Positions 24,001 through 31,139 are shown, numbered from the stretch's first letter. The stretch is DNA of 64,000 bases from Sipunculus nudus (GCA_026874595.1 CM049309.1:56161926-56225925), one strand, 5' to 3'. Numbers and translations: made by a program. The notes: a model not told the origin generated them from the sequence alone.

Positions 24001-27000
24001 ACACACAAACATATTGGATTGCCTGTCAAAATGTCTCATCAGAAAAACCGCTGAGATATTGTGGCAATCACAGTTTAATTTTTCATTGCTATATCACAAG
24101 AAAATTTCTCTCTGAGAAAGAAATGTTTAGTGTTCTGACTGTATGTGAAGCTATAGACGCTTTGCAAATTTTCCCCGGGAGCTGATAGCAGGATAGTATT
24201 AAAGTTTTAACTGAAGATAGTTGAAGGAAACTTTAGCATTTGCATCTTTTTTATATTAAAACTGTAGCATCATTCATATGCATTTATATACACTTATAAT
24301 TACGGTGTAGCTCATCTTATGTGAATTAAGAAGTAAATTTTAAAAGGATACTTCATTGTTTACAAGATGTTTAACTAAGGCAAGGATCCTTTGGACAACA
24401 GCCATTGGTACTCCAGATGTAATGGTCTTAAAAAAATTAATATACTTGTGATTATATATGTTCAGTGGTTTATATATAAAATAACAGACTAACTACTAAG
24501 TCTACAATATATGTAAAAGTGAGTGATTATTGACTTTGCACTAACCAGATGGCTGCCTGCTATTCATTCAGCTTTCAGCTTTACCATGGCAGAGTTTACA
24601 AACCAAAGCTTTCTAGCTTTTAACAAGACTCTGTTTGTTGGGTATGTATAAGGAATGCTTCACAGGCCTGGGTATACGTTTATGTGTTACACTCATGGTC
24701 TTATTTTTTCTCCACCCTGATTCATCTGTATCTGAAGCATTTAATGAAAATCAGCTAGAATACTCGGCCTCTGAGTCCTGACACAATGCTCTTTTATCAT
24801 TCATGCAAATCTGGAGATATTTTTTTCTTTGGATCCGATGGACAAATTCACAACACCTCTTGTGTAAAGTGGATTACATTTATCTCAAAGAACCTACCAT
24901 ACATTCTCAGTTCGTTCAACTAGAAGATATAATTAGAGCAAAGGTCTAATTAATTAGACTGGTACCCTGCACTATCATGATTCTCTGCCATGATTGGCTG
25001 AGAGCAGTAGATATTTACAAATCTAAGGTCTTTTCCATTCAGTGCAGTCCTGTCATAATAAACCTAGACAAATTGGCAACCTCCAGGAAATCGACAATGT
25101 GGCAGATGAGAGAAGATACATTTTTTCACTCCAGCTACTGGAAGTGGGATATTTTTCCTTCCAGCTATAGAAATTTTGTGCATTTGAATGGATTTAATTA
25201 AGAAAAATGTTTAAAAGAAAATACAGTTTTTAAATTTTAACAGAATTTGAACTGATTGAGTATGTATGTACATATAGTAGGTAACAGTATTTGATATTTC
25301 TATACAAATGAGATAAAAACCGGAATTAACTAATCATGCGTACTTGGATGTAACTTGATATACAGCTTAAAGTTTATTGGTCAGCATACAGATGAATCAA
25401 CTAGCAGCTTAAACTTTTCCCCATGTGAAGGGGCTGTACCCTTTTTTTCAGTTAAATGACACAAAGTGACATCTGTGGAGGGAAAATCTGACACCATTTA
25501 CGTTACTGCCACTTTCATACATTACTGGCAGTAGATAGTCACTGTTGATGTTACATATTGTATCAGTTTTCACCTTTCAGGTATAATAGACTGGAAAGAC
25601 AGATCACTCTTTATTTGTGATTTCTTTCATCCCTTTTCTTAATTTGGAAGAGTGGGACACAGGAATGTTTATGGTCACCTTTTATGTTGTTAGTTATCAC
25701 AGTACCGTAGTAAGGCAAGGGTTTCAATGTTTTTGTTTATACTCATCAAAATGTACAACTACATGTTTTATAATAGATATGATAAATCTCAAAAGCACTG
25801 ATTATTTAAGATGAAACTTTACCAAGAGATTATTCATTCTATAAAAGCACCTGATGTATCTCATTAAATAACCATGAGATACAGTGTGTCTCATATGAAA
25901 GTGCAAATGCATACCTTAGGGACACAAGGAAAGTACTGCTACCACAATGTCTTGTTTGTAATTGGAAAATGGATGAACACAATGTTTAGATTCAAGATAC
26001 AACAGTTCATATTGTATGGTATACAACAGGAACTTGTGTTGTGTGTCAGTGTGCCCATTATTTCATTTTGTAAGCTGATTACAATTGTTTTTATACCTTT
26101 TGGAAGATAACATTTTGACCAGGCAGTAATGCCATGCATGTATAAGGAACAGTTCTGCTGATTAATTATATCTATAGAAAAAAAAGTTTGAGTTGAGATG
26201 TCTTGTTTTTATGTGTATATTATACTGATTTATAAATATAGCTGTTGAACATTACAGAGATGGCTATGCCGCAGTACAGATGATTTTCAGGTCGCGCAGG
26301 TCAGAGGCCATGCTGCTGTGGCACGGACATGTAGGTTTGATTCTTTGATTACTGCATCATTTATGTATAATTAGTGATCATCATTTCTGGAATGTTTGCC
26401 TGGGTGTGTATTTGACTCATTAGGTACCTTACATAACTGCAGTAATAAACCACTAATGCTAAATGTATATGAAAAGTAGTTTCATTTGTCAGAATCCTGA
26501 CATGTACATTTATTTTTGCACATGATAAATTACTCAAGAGTTGTTATATGAGCATTTAAGGGGTTTATAAAAGTTTATAAATAAACAATATATATGATAT
26601 AAAGCACCTTTCCAAAACATATGTGTGTGTATATATATATATATATATAATACAGGATTATTCTTTCAGGCATTTGGAACTTTCCTGTCCCTGGGAGTGA
26701 AAATGGGAGTCCTCCAAATGAGGTGAATAATAAATGAGTATTATTAGTATCCCTACATTCTTTCACATTGAGTTGAGATTTATTTGAAAATAAAATTATG
26801 ACATCAGGTTTAACTAGTATACCTCATTCCTAAATAAAAAATACCCCCCCCCCTCCCCCCCCCCCCCCAGTAGCCAGGAGCATGTATGCTGTGTCAAGAT
26901 TAGATCAAATGTGAGCCTTTTGCCCATTTATATACATATGACAGTTACATTTACATTTATATGCTGGCAAGAGTACCAGTTTATATACAAAAGAATAAAG

Positions 27001-29057
27001 CTGTGAGTATATTCTGATACAGTTGCCATGCATTGATCTTAGGATGGCCTGGAAAAAATTCATAACCAGCCTGGAAAAGGCCTGGAAATTAAGGTTTCTC
27101 AAGGTGTACAAACCCTGATAATAGGTATATTTGTGTTACCTACTGTTTCAGGTCAAACACTGGAGGTGGTATTGGTGTTCTCCTGGCAAACCTTGGAGGG
27201 ATTCAACTGAATCAGTGGTATCAAGTTATTGCTTCTGTGTGAGTATTATCAATCTTTATGTACCACAGTGCTCTCATGGAAGAGATCAGGGAATCATTTT
27301 CATTCTTGTTTTCCAGGTACAAGATGGTTACATGGGCAAAGGTGTTATTTTAATCCCAGCACCCAATATTGTTAAAAGGGATAATTTTCAAAACTCTGAA
27401 TAAAAAAAGGAGGATAATGGAAGAGATCTGAATGTTATGAAACAGTAACTAATGCCATTATAAGCAGCTTATTGTCACCTGGTAATGTTTATTTAAGAGA
27501 TCTGTTATAGTTTTGTGGTTCCCTTTATTGTAGGAGTGACACTTCACTGTCACTGTCTGTGACTGACAGTCGGGGAATAACCACTTCATACAGTGGAAGG
27601 ACACCTAGTGGCGGAAAAAATAAACTGGAGACTTCTGAGTCTTTACTGTATGTGGGTAAGTTAATTTTCCTGAATATCATACTTCCTCTGTTTATGACAG
27701 ATATAAATATCTGGTATTGACAATTCTTGCTCTTAGAAGTCTTTGTTGCACAGTTTTCAGTTAACACACTACCAGGGGAAGACAATTAATTAACATTTAT
27801 TTATGATTTAACCTTATGGATCAACTCAGCATGTTGAAAACCTCATGAAAATTTATGGTAAACTTTAGAGAGATGTTTTACTCAGACACATAGACAGTGA
27901 GGATCTTATGTTACTTTTAAGGTTGATGCATTAATCATGGTTTATGAATGGAGATATGCATTACTGTGGACATGCATCATGTAGAATGTAAAATAATGGC
28001 ATTGCATGAACACACAACTCCAATGTTATAATATGAATTCACAGTATAAAAAGGAATTCATAGACACATCAACATTTGTTTGATTAAAATTATTTAATAT
28101 CATTCAGGAGCAGTATGAGTAAAACATATATAACTGTAAGGATGACATACAGCAGATCCTTTGAAGAAGGGTACACAAAGCATAGTAGCTAAGCTGGGAG
28201 GTCTGGGTTCAAATCTCAGTCAAGGGGCAGTAAGATTTTACAGTTGGCCCCCTTCTGGAATGAGTGCTCTGCAGGCTTACTGGCAAGAGTGTGCCCTGTG
28301 GCCATGATTCACCCACAAAAACTGAACCTTTTAGAGATTTCTCCATTCCAATATCTAACATCTATTAAATTAAGATTATTCCTTGAACTTGACCTTGCCA
28401 ACCCCACATTGCACAGGTTGTTCCTTTTGTTCATACCTCCATGTTTAAAATGGGAGGGGGGAACAAAATGTCCAACCAAAACTTGTCTAACAAGGACATC
28501 TGGGGGCAATTCAGATGAAGCAGAGTTTTGCAAATGACAAAGTGTTCCCTTACACTCACCACCATCTAGTGACCTTTCAACTTCTCCACATGTGCAGTGA
28601 ACCAACTCCACATACATCCTTTTTGTTTGTCAACATCGGCACATGCACTGTGTTTACTAAGAGCTTGTAGATAAACAAGCTGCTACCACTGTCACAGGGG
28701 TGTCTTATCAACCTTTCTTAGCATGAATTACCCACAATTCATTAATATGTATGCAGAGCAAGCCAGAAATCACATAACTTGTGCAAATAATGCAGGTGAA
28801 CAGTTGGCTTTAACTATTTGCAACCAAATGGGTCTTGATTTTCTCTAACCTTGCCTTTATACTATACAATTTGATATTGTTCTTCACCAGGGGGCGTACC
28901 TGGCAAGCTGGAGGAGAGTACTGGAGGGTTTTACTCTCATGGTCTTGATGGCTGCGTGATCCAGCTACGAGGGGCGGCCCTACCTTACCAGTGGCACAAT
29001 GTTAAGCTGCAGCAAGAAACTGTGGAAGGAGCTGGAATATTACCTTGTAAACCTTAG
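2790..29057 (+). CDS. EYS: EGF/laminin G secreted protein, Eyes shut-like (29 exons, 5' incomplete)
   Basis: Twenty-nine exons chain with matching phases into about 1907 codons. The order is 31 EGF repeats, laminin G, EGF, laminin G, two EGFs, laminin G, stop. EGF repeats follow the C-x3-PC-xNGG-xC pattern and one is calcium-binding (DVDEC). Laminin G domains keep the GLL(I/L)Y core and the F(V/H)GC near their ends. No transmembrane helix follows the last laminin G domain, which ends with a cysteine and TAG at 29055. Family knowledge: EYS proteins are secreted, have EGF arrays followed by laminin G domains alternating with EGFs, and shape the extracellular space of photoreceptors. Crumbs has a similar middle but ends in EGFs, a membrane helix and a PDZ ligand, which are absent here. 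The signal peptide and first exons lie outside the window. Identity as EYS is inferred from architecture, not alignment. Confidence 0.6.
3805..3937 (+). CDS. exon 2: linker and first part of an EGF
   Basis: Acceptor ttatttcag, donor gtatgt. Phase 0 in, phase 1 out. A proline-rich lead ([13 protein letters not shown]) precedes [12 protein letters not shown] and the C4-C5 part of the repeat, which is completed in the next exon. Confidence 0.8.
4324..4400 (+). CDS. exon 3: EGF end and next EGF start
   Basis: Encodes [13 protein letters not shown], which closes the previous repeat, then [13 protein letters not shown]. Phase 1 in, 0 out; donor gtaggt. The acceptor tatttaaag has a weak pyrimidine tract, so the 5' edge is less certain than the reading frame. 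Confidence 0.7.
4834..4993 (+). CDS. exon 4: EGF end and calcium-binding EGF
   Basis: Acceptor ctgtacag, donor gtaagg, phase 0 in and 1 out. It finishes one EGF ([15 protein letters not shown]) and carries [16 protein letters not shown] through CPAGYTG. DVDEC is the calcium-binding EGF signature, uncommon in the rest of this protein. Its 3' part is the source of the decayed copies at 5096-5310. Confidence 0.85.
5096..5310 (+). pseudogene. two decayed tandem copies of the exon 4 end
   Basis: About 5096-5170 and 5244-5310 repeat the sequence around the end of exon 4 ('caccaacct.cca.gtggttacagg', then 'cctgcc', then the start of the intron), spaced about 148 bp apart. The copies have substitutions and indels and do not keep the EGF frame, so they look like remnants of tandem duplication across the exon-intron border. 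Confidence 0.7.
5544..5699 (+). CDS. exon 5: complete EGF
   Basis: Phase 1 to 1, acceptor catcaag, donor gtcagt. It encodes [10 protein letters not shown], then [14 protein letters not shown]...[12 protein letters not shown], then VQLCKR. The C2-C3 loop is longer than usual (VTLDGGS), and CLSGPC fits the O-glucose consensus C-x-S-x-P-C. Confidence 0.8.
6469..6612 (+). CDS. exon 6: EGF and next EGF start
   Basis: Acceptor attacag, donor gtgtgt, phase 1 to 1. It encodes [10 protein letters not shown]...[12 protein letters not shown], then [15 protein letters not shown], which continues in exon 7. Confidence 0.75.
7040..7229 (+). pseudogene. decayed tandem copies of the exon 7 start
   Basis: 7128-7200 is a near copy of the start of exon 7, including its own acceptor 'tatcttcag' and the codons for [10 protein letters not shown]. 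It then carries ctggggtaa, an in-frame stop at a place where the real exon has ggctac. A second, more decayed partial copy lies at about 7040-7127. Both contain 'ccaggtgtgacacttta...attgagatatg', so the unit is about 100 bp. Confidence 0.75.
7230..7430 (+). CDS. exon 7: EGF end and cysteine-rich EGF
   Basis: Acceptor tatcttcag, donor gtattg, phase 1 to 1. It finishes [12 protein letters not shown]...GYTGSRC and continues with [14 protein letters not shown]. That second repeat has extra cysteines (CCRHGKSFC) before CYCVNGFTG, so it is not a standard six-cysteine EGF. Confidence 0.85.
8017..8130 (+). CDS. exon 8: EGF
   Basis: Acceptor ttctcag, donor gttggc, phase 1 to 1, 114 bp, the standard size for one EGF unit here. 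It encodes [19 protein letters not shown] through CPLNYTG. Confidence 0.85.
8131..8715 (+). other. intron, nothing further seen
   Basis: AT-rich intron between exons 8 and 9 with a pyrimidine-rich 3' end (ttttctatttgtag). I see no repeat or RNA signal in it. Confidence 0.6.
8716..10164 (+). CDS. exon 9: 1449-bp exon with 12 tandem EGF repeats
   Basis: One uninterrupted frame of 483 codons, acceptor tttgtag, donor gtaaac, phase 1 to 1. It contains 12 complete EGF repeats of about 36-38 residues plus the start of a thirteenth ([12 protein letters not shown]). None carries the D-x-D/N-E calcium signature. C-x-S-x-P-C (CASLPC, CASNPC, CGSNPC, CESSPC, CSSNPC, CLSKPC, CNSSPC) is frequent, matching the POGLUT O-glucose consensus, and some repeats have the O-fucose consensus (CSNGGTC, CQNNGSC). 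N-x-S/T sequons recur next to the fifth cysteine (NFTG, NYTG, NASYTG). Confidence 0.95.
10165..10892 (+). other. intron, nothing further seen
   Basis: AT-rich intron. The 82-codon frame at 10632-10880 has no coding character. A short near-duplicate ('aaagatcagctt.agt') lies at about 10325-10370. Confidence 0.6.
10893..11006 (+). CDS. exon 10: EGF
   Basis: 114 bp, phase 1 to 1, acceptor gcacgtag, donor gtgagt. It encodes [20 protein letters not shown] through CRSGFTG, with both O-glucose (CDSKPC) and O-fucose (CMNNATC) consensus sites. Confidence 0.9.
11007..11543 (+). other. intron, nothing further seen
   Basis: AT-rich intron between exons 10 and 11 with no recognisable repeat. Confidence 0.6.
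11544..11657 (+). CDS. exon 11: EGF
   Basis: 114 bp, phase 1 to 1, acceptor ttcacag, donor gtaagt. It encodes [20 protein letters not shown] through CQPPWSG. Confidence 0.9.
11658..12210 (+). other. intron, nothing further seen
   Basis: AT-rich intron; no repeat or RNA recognised. Confidence 0.6.
12211..12437 (+). CDS. exon 12: two EGFs
   Basis: Acceptor tcaatag, donor gtatat, phase 1 in and 0 out. It encodes [13 protein letters not shown]...YEGLFC, then [13 protein letters not shown]...CPRGYQ, completed in exon 13. Confidence 0.9.
12438..12887 (+). other. intron, nothing further seen
   Basis: AT-rich intron with no recognised element. Confidence 0.6.
12888..13035 (+). CDS. exon 13: EGF
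   Basis: Acceptor tgcacag, donor gtaaaa, phase 0 in and 1 out. It encodes GKRC, then [12 protein letters not shown]...GLIGDRC and the start of the next repeat (QDPCI). The following intron hosts the tyrosine-recombinase element. Confidence 0.9.
13101..13257 (+). repeat. left inverted terminal repeat of DIRS-like element
   Basis: About 155 bp matching the complement of 16336-16492 with only about three differences, indicating recent or concerted origin. It runs from 'ttgtgagct' through 'gcgcc..' rich sequence to 'gtaatcacattt'. The sequence outside it (13091-13100) is also represented in the internal complementary region. Confidence 0.9.
13379..14960 (+). pseudogene. gag-like ORF of DIRS-like element, frame-disrupted
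   Basis: Starts [20 protein letters not shown], a Cys/His cluster, in frame 2. The likely continuation with a second pair of cysteines (DPCFYCLTW) is in frame 1, so a frame change lies near 13465-13490. A second change back to frame 2 falls at the 20-G tract (13615-13634). From there a long frame (13565-15208) is rich in Pro, Ser and Ala and includes a charged block (RKRKSSP). A gag/ORF1 role is inferred from position before the recombinase; I recognise no further domain. Confidence 0.5.
13615..13634 (+). repeat. 20-G homopolymer tract
   Basis: An uninterrupted run of 20 G on the plus strand. The likely coding frame changes from frame 1 to frame 2 across it. Length may be unstable in vivo or misread in assembly. 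Confidence 0.95.
14950..16122 (+). pseudogene. tyrosine recombinase of DIRS-like element, broken
   Basis: An N-terminal SAM-like core-binding region is visible ([20 protein letters not shown] ... [16 protein letters not shown]). The catalytic domain has the first arginine in SAGRRSEL (codons near 15455-15460), the H-x-x-R box [15 protein letters not shown] (H 15865, R 15874), a GYW segment and the nucleophile tyrosine in FTRFYLKD (Tyr codon 15973). Breaks: TAA at 15206-15208, TAA at 15368-15370, and a frame change at the 28-G tract. A Ser/Pro-rich tail runs to the TGA ending at 16122. Family knowledge: such enzymes integrate DIRS-type circles into chromosomes. This copy is probably inactive as written. 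Confidence 0.85.
15690..15717 (+). repeat. 28-G homopolymer tract inside recombinase
   Basis: An uninterrupted run of 28 G. Upstream the recombinase reads in frame 2 ([14 protein letters not shown]); downstream it resumes in frame 1 ([15 protein letters not shown]). The tract is therefore both an expansion and a frame-switch point. Confidence 0.95.
16182..16293 (+). repeat. internal complementary region of DIRS-like element
   Basis: The first half (16182-16219) is the complement of 13091-13131; the second half (about 16224-16293) is the complement of the right end down to the G-run at 16530-16536. The two halves join at a short 'gtaataaaac' segment. In DIRS elements this region templates completion of the ends of the circular intermediate. 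Confidence 0.85.
16336..16492 (-). repeat. right inverted terminal repeat of DIRS-like element
   Basis: Complement of 13101-13257. It is followed by a right extension of about 45 bp (to about 16540) ending in a G-run and tttta, which is represented in the internal complementary region. Confidence 0.9.
16541..16969 (+). other. intron remainder after DIRS-like element
   Basis: AT-rich intron sequence up to the acceptor tgttttag. The 80-codon frame at 16577-16819 shows no domain. Confidence 0.6.
16970..17156 (+). CDS. exon 14: EGF and next EGF start
   Basis: Acceptor gtgttttag, donor gtaaaa, phase 1 in and 2 out. It encodes [11 protein letters not shown]...LYSGRHC, then a linker with an NVT sequon, and [12 protein letters not shown]. 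The unusual phase 2 is matched by exon 15. Confidence 0.85.
17512..17576 (+). CDS. exon 15: EGF end, 65 bp
   Basis: Acceptor ccgtgccag, donor gtaaga, phase 2 in and 1 out. It encodes [12 protein letters not shown] and the start of the next repeat (INSPCN). Confidence 0.8.
17577..18083 (+). other. intron, nothing further seen
   Basis: AT-rich intron; no element recognised. Confidence 0.6.
18084..18290 (+). CDS. exon 16: two EGFs
   Basis: Acceptor tgttcag, donor gtgagt, phase 1 to 1. It encodes [10 protein letters not shown]...QYTGRDC, then [13 protein letters not shown]...GWAGKLC. These are the last EGFs before the first laminin G domain. Confidence 0.9.
18763..18978 (+). CDS. exon 17: laminin G domain 1, first half
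   Basis: Acceptor tctttcag, donor gttagt, phase 1 to 1. It reads [32 protein letters not shown] and [11 protein letters not shown], the usual start of a laminin G fold (strand, hydrophobic core, GLLIY, then the display-of-ligand strand). Confidence 0.85.
19379..19632 (+). CDS. exon 18: laminin G domain 1, second half
   Basis: Acceptor ttatacag, donor gtatgg, phase 1 in and 0 out. It encodes [30 protein letters not shown] and [13 protein letters not shown], the conserved W...V...DG and FVGC motifs of laminin G. Confidence 0.9.
19885..20052. repeat. intronic minisatellite, ~43-bp unit x4
   Basis: Four imperfect copies of 'gttgcaatttaagcctacctggg' plus 'aaaagcagagcagtaa', starting near 19885, 19929, 19971 and 20012, in the intron between exons 18 and 19. 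Confidence 0.75.
20189..20381 (+). CDS. exon 19: end of laminin G 1 and an EGF
   Basis: Acceptor tattacag, donor gtaagg, phase 0 in and 1 out. It ends the laminin G domain, then encodes [15 protein letters not shown]... [12 protein letters not shown]. The EGF carries an additional cysteine in its first loop. Confidence 0.85.
20545..21267 (+). mobile_element. Helitron/Helentron-like non-autonomous element
   Basis: It starts with a self-complementary segment (agccctcagcc/ggctgatgggct, 20548-20574) followed by 'gtccatccgtccgtc'. It ends with a small hairpin (tcagc/gctga) just before CTAG at 21263-21266. Two internal copies of a ~95-bp block ('aggattcac.gtaggaattttattt' ... 'gatgggtgaccttgac') start at 20642 and 20945. 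Hairpin plus CTAG is the classical 3' end of Helitron-type elements. It has no protein coding capacity and lies in the intron after exon 19. Confidence 0.6.
21685..21840 (+). CDS. exon 20: laminin G domain 2, part 1
   Basis: Acceptor ctgttcag, donor gtatgt, phase 1 to 1. It encodes [36 protein letters not shown], the start of a laminin G domain. Confidence 0.85.
22288..22563 (+). CDS. exon 21: laminin G domain 2, part 2
   Basis: Acceptor ttttccag, donor gtcagt, phase 1 to 1. It encodes [40 protein letters not shown] and [15 protein letters not shown]. Confidence 0.9.
22564..23284 (+). other. intron, nothing further seen
   Basis: AT-rich intron. Open frames run through its end into exon 22, but the phase and the laminin G match start only at 23285. 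Confidence 0.6.
23285..23479 (+). CDS. exon 22: end of laminin G 2 and an EGF
   Basis: Acceptor ggatgcag, donor gtcagt, phase 1 to 1. It encodes [18 protein letters not shown], the end of the laminin G domain, then [13 protein letters not shown]...CVCPAGKTG. Confidence 0.85.
23813..23941 (+). CDS. exon 23: EGF
   Basis: Acceptor tgttctcag, donor gtgtgt, phase 1 to 1. It closes the previous EGF (GTLC) and encodes [13 protein letters not shown]...GYMGDVC. This is the last EGF before the terminal laminin G domain. Confidence 0.85.
24572..24641 (+). CDS. exon 24 (candidate): start of laminin G 3
   Basis: Acceptor ttcattcag, donor gtatgt, phase 1 in and 2 out, exactly the phases needed between exons 23 and 25. 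It encodes [20 protein letters not shown], which resembles the first strand of laminin G (SFLAF). Chosen because the neighbouring acceptor at 24579 gives a stop. Less certain than the others because it is short. Confidence 0.5.
24642..26257 (+). other. 1.6-kb intron, nothing further seen
   Basis: AT-rich intron with no recognisable element. Small frames at 24977, 25617 and 25874 show no domain or EGF/laminin G similarity. Confidence 0.6.
26258..26330 (+). CDS. exon 25: laminin G 3, part 2
   Basis: Acceptor cattacag, donor gtaggt, phase 2 in and 0 out. It encodes [20 protein letters not shown] followed by WHGH, matching the FR...GLLLY core of laminin G. Confidence 0.7.
26670..26722 (+). CDS. 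exon 26: laminin G 3, part 3 (53 bp)
   Basis: Acceptor tctttcag, donor gtgaat, phase 0 in and 2 out. It encodes [18 protein letters not shown], the strand that follows the GLLLY core. Without it the phases of exons 25 and 27 cannot be joined. Confidence 0.7.
27152..27238 (+). CDS. exon 27: laminin G 3, part 4
   Basis: Acceptor ctgtttcag, donor gtgagt, phase 2 to 2. It encodes [20 protein letters not shown] followed by QWYQVIASV, the W-x-x-V motif of laminin G. Confidence 0.75.
27534..27655 (+). CDS. exon 28: laminin G 3, part 5
   Basis: Acceptor ttattgtag, donor gtaagt, phase 2 in and 1 out. It encodes [18 protein letters not shown] and ends ESLLYVG, the strand before the final loop (L-Y-V-G-G). 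Confidence 0.8.
27656..28890 (+). other. intron with a SINE-like B-box fragment
   Basis: AT-rich intron. At 28206-28217 there is ggttcaaatctc, a pol III B-box-like sequence, preceded by 'tagctaagctggg'. The A-to-B spacing is too short for a tRNA, so this is at most a fragment of a tRNA-derived SINE. Confidence 0.4.
28891..29057 (+). CDS. exon 29: end of laminin G 3 and stop
   Basis: Acceptor tcttcaccag, phase 1 in. It encodes [20 protein letters not shown], the GC...L...L ending of a laminin G domain, then a short tail with a final cysteine and TAG at 29055-29057. No membrane helix or PDZ ligand follows, which argues against Crumbs. Confidence 0.85.
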
Positions 29058-29610
29058 TCATATATCATACTTATATACAATATCAAGAAAATCTGTATTG
29101 GGATAGATCAGTGTCCTACAACATAATTGTAATAAGTTACAATAATCTCAACCAGAAGTCATTCTGTAAGGACCACTTAAGTCATACTTTGACATAATTC
29201 TTTGAGTTTTCTTCCTCTATTATTACTTCTGCCTCTTCACTGATGACCAAGATATTTCAGCTAGTCTTTGCTGTAACCCACAGAGACACTTTGGGAAGTA
29301 CATGTGGTGTTTATGCAGGTGTACAATTCAGTGTTTATACCTTTATGTGTGTGTGTATCTAGGTCCTTCCTGTTAACTTTTGAATTATGTGATTTTACAT
29401 GATCAGGCTTAATAAATGGCAAAACATTCATAAGAATATATAGTATGTTTTGTTTAATTTAATGTGCTCATTTTTAAAGATTCTTTAGAAATGTCAGACA
29501 TTGATTGGGTGAAATTAGCACAGCAGGGTCCTCTGGTAGTGTCTGAAGCAACTAACCAGTCAAAAGAAAATGTTAATTATGCCACAAAATATATTCAGTG
29601 TGCCATTCTT
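29058..29610 (+). other. presumed 3' UTR with poly(A) signal
   Basis: AT-rich sequence after the stop codon. AATAAA at 29411-29416 is the first canonical polyadenylation signal; another lies at 32104-32109. Which is used cannot be told without transcripts. Confidence 0.5.
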
Positions 29611-31139
29611 TTTATGCCCCCGCCACAAAGTGGCCGGGGCATATAGTTTTACCCATGTCCGTCATTCCAAAATCAAACAGTTGTACAGACTTTTTTTCGC
29701 AATGCCTGCAGATATTGGCCTGATTTTTGGTGTGTAGGCAGATATAGACCAGTTACAGATCAAGTTCGCGTTTCGTCCCGGTTGACCTACTTTTCACCAT
29801 TTTACGGCTCCTAAACTTAGAATATTTCATGAAAAATAGAAATTTCATGACAAATACACATGTACGGACTTTTTTTCGCAATGACTGCAGATATTGGCCT
29901 GATTTTTTTGTGTGTGGGCAGATAATGACCAGTTACAGATCGAGTTCGCGTTTCGTCTTGGTTGACCTACTTTTGAATGTTTTACGCCTCCTTAACTTAG
30001 AAAATTTCATGAAAAATAGAAATATTCATGACAAATACACATGTACGGACTTTTTTTCACAATGCCTGCAGATATTGGCCTGATTTTAGGTGTGTGGGCA
30101 GATATAGACCAGTTACAGTTCGAGTTTGCGTTTCGTCCTGGTTGACCTAATTTTGACTGTTTTACAGCTCCTGAACATAGAAAATTTCATGAAAAATATG
30201 AAATTTCATGACAAATACACATGTATTTTTTTTTTTGCAATGCCTGCAGATATTGGCCTGATTTCTGGTGTGTGGGCAGATATTGACCAGTTATAGATTG
30301 AGTTTGCGTTTCGTCCCAGTTGACCTACTTTTGACTGTTTTATGGCTCTTGAACATAAAAAATTTCATGTAAAATATAAATTTTCATGACAAATACACTT
30401 GTACAGACTTTTCTTCGCAATACCTGCAGATATTGGCCTGATTTTTGGTGTGTGGGCAGATAATGACCAGTTACAGATCGAGATCACGTTTTGTCCCAGT
30501 TGACCTACTTTTGACTGTTAGACGGTGCTCTTACATAGAAAATTTCATAAAAAAAGTGCACATGTATGGACTTTTTTTCGCAGTGCCTGCAGATACAGGC
30601 CTAATTTTTGGTGTGGAGGCAGATAATGATCAGTTACAGATCGAGTTCTTGTTTTGTCCCAGTTGACCTACTTTTGACCATTCGACTGCTCCTGAACATA
30701 GAAAGTTTCATGAAAAATAGAAATTTTCATAACAAATGCATATGTACTGACTTTTTTTCCGAGTCAATGCCTGCAGATACCCCCCTGATTTTTTATGTGT
30801 GGGCAGATAATGACAGTTACAGATGGATTTGGTGTTTTGTCCAGGTTAACCTACTTTTGATTGTTTTACGGCTCCTAAACATAGAAAATTTCATGAAAGA
30901 CAGAAATTTTTATGGAAAATGCACATGTATGGACTTTTTTCACAATGCCTGCATATACTGGCATGATTTTTGGTGTGTTGCTTGATAATGACCTGTTACA
31001 GATCGAGTTTGCATTTTGCCCTTGTTGACCTACTATTGACCATACGACACCTCCTGAACTTAAAAAAATTTTCAAAATTTTACAAATGTTTCTAATTTGC
31101 CCCAGGCGGGGGCATTCGTGTCGTTCCGACACATCTAGT
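29611..31139 (+). mobile_element. Helentron/HINE-like element with internal tandem array
   Basis: The 5' end has a hairpin (atgcccccgcc...ggccggggcat, 29614-29642). The 3' end has the complementary ggcgggggcat (31105-31115), then a hairpin (gtgtcg/cgacac) and CTAG at 31135-31138. Subterminal inverted repeats plus a 3' hairpin are known features of Helentron-associated elements. Between them are eight copies of a ~180-bp unit. No coding capacity. Bivalve 'pearl' elements have a comparable design (from memory of the literature). Confidence 0.7.
29691..31080. repeat. tandem array, ~180-bp unit x8
   Basis: Unit starts near 29691, 29871, 30051, 30230, 30410, 30572, 30752 and 30936, each beginning 'ctttttttcgcaatgcctgcag' or a variant. 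They continue with 'cagttacagatcgag', 'gttgacctacttttga' and 'aaatttcatgaaaaatag'. Copies differ by scattered substitutions, and the later ones are more diverged. Confidence 0.9.

Noticed and set aside
27060-27117. fragment ending 'tgtacaaaccctg', hAT-like end
   Set aside because: No matching left terminus or target duplication was found, so it is not listed as an element.
28190-28225. tRNA gene suggested by A-box-like and B-box-like motifs
   Set aside because: The two boxes are about 10 bp apart instead of ~35 and no cloverleaf can be formed; at best a SINE fragment.
28244-28617. overlapping 97- and 102-codon frames on both strands
   Set aside because: They lie in an intron of the EGF gene and neither shows a domain or repeat pattern.
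29691-31080. CRISPR-like array from regular ~180-bp spacing
   Set aside because: The whole 180-bp unit is repeated, not short repeats with unique spacers, and the genome is eukaryotic.
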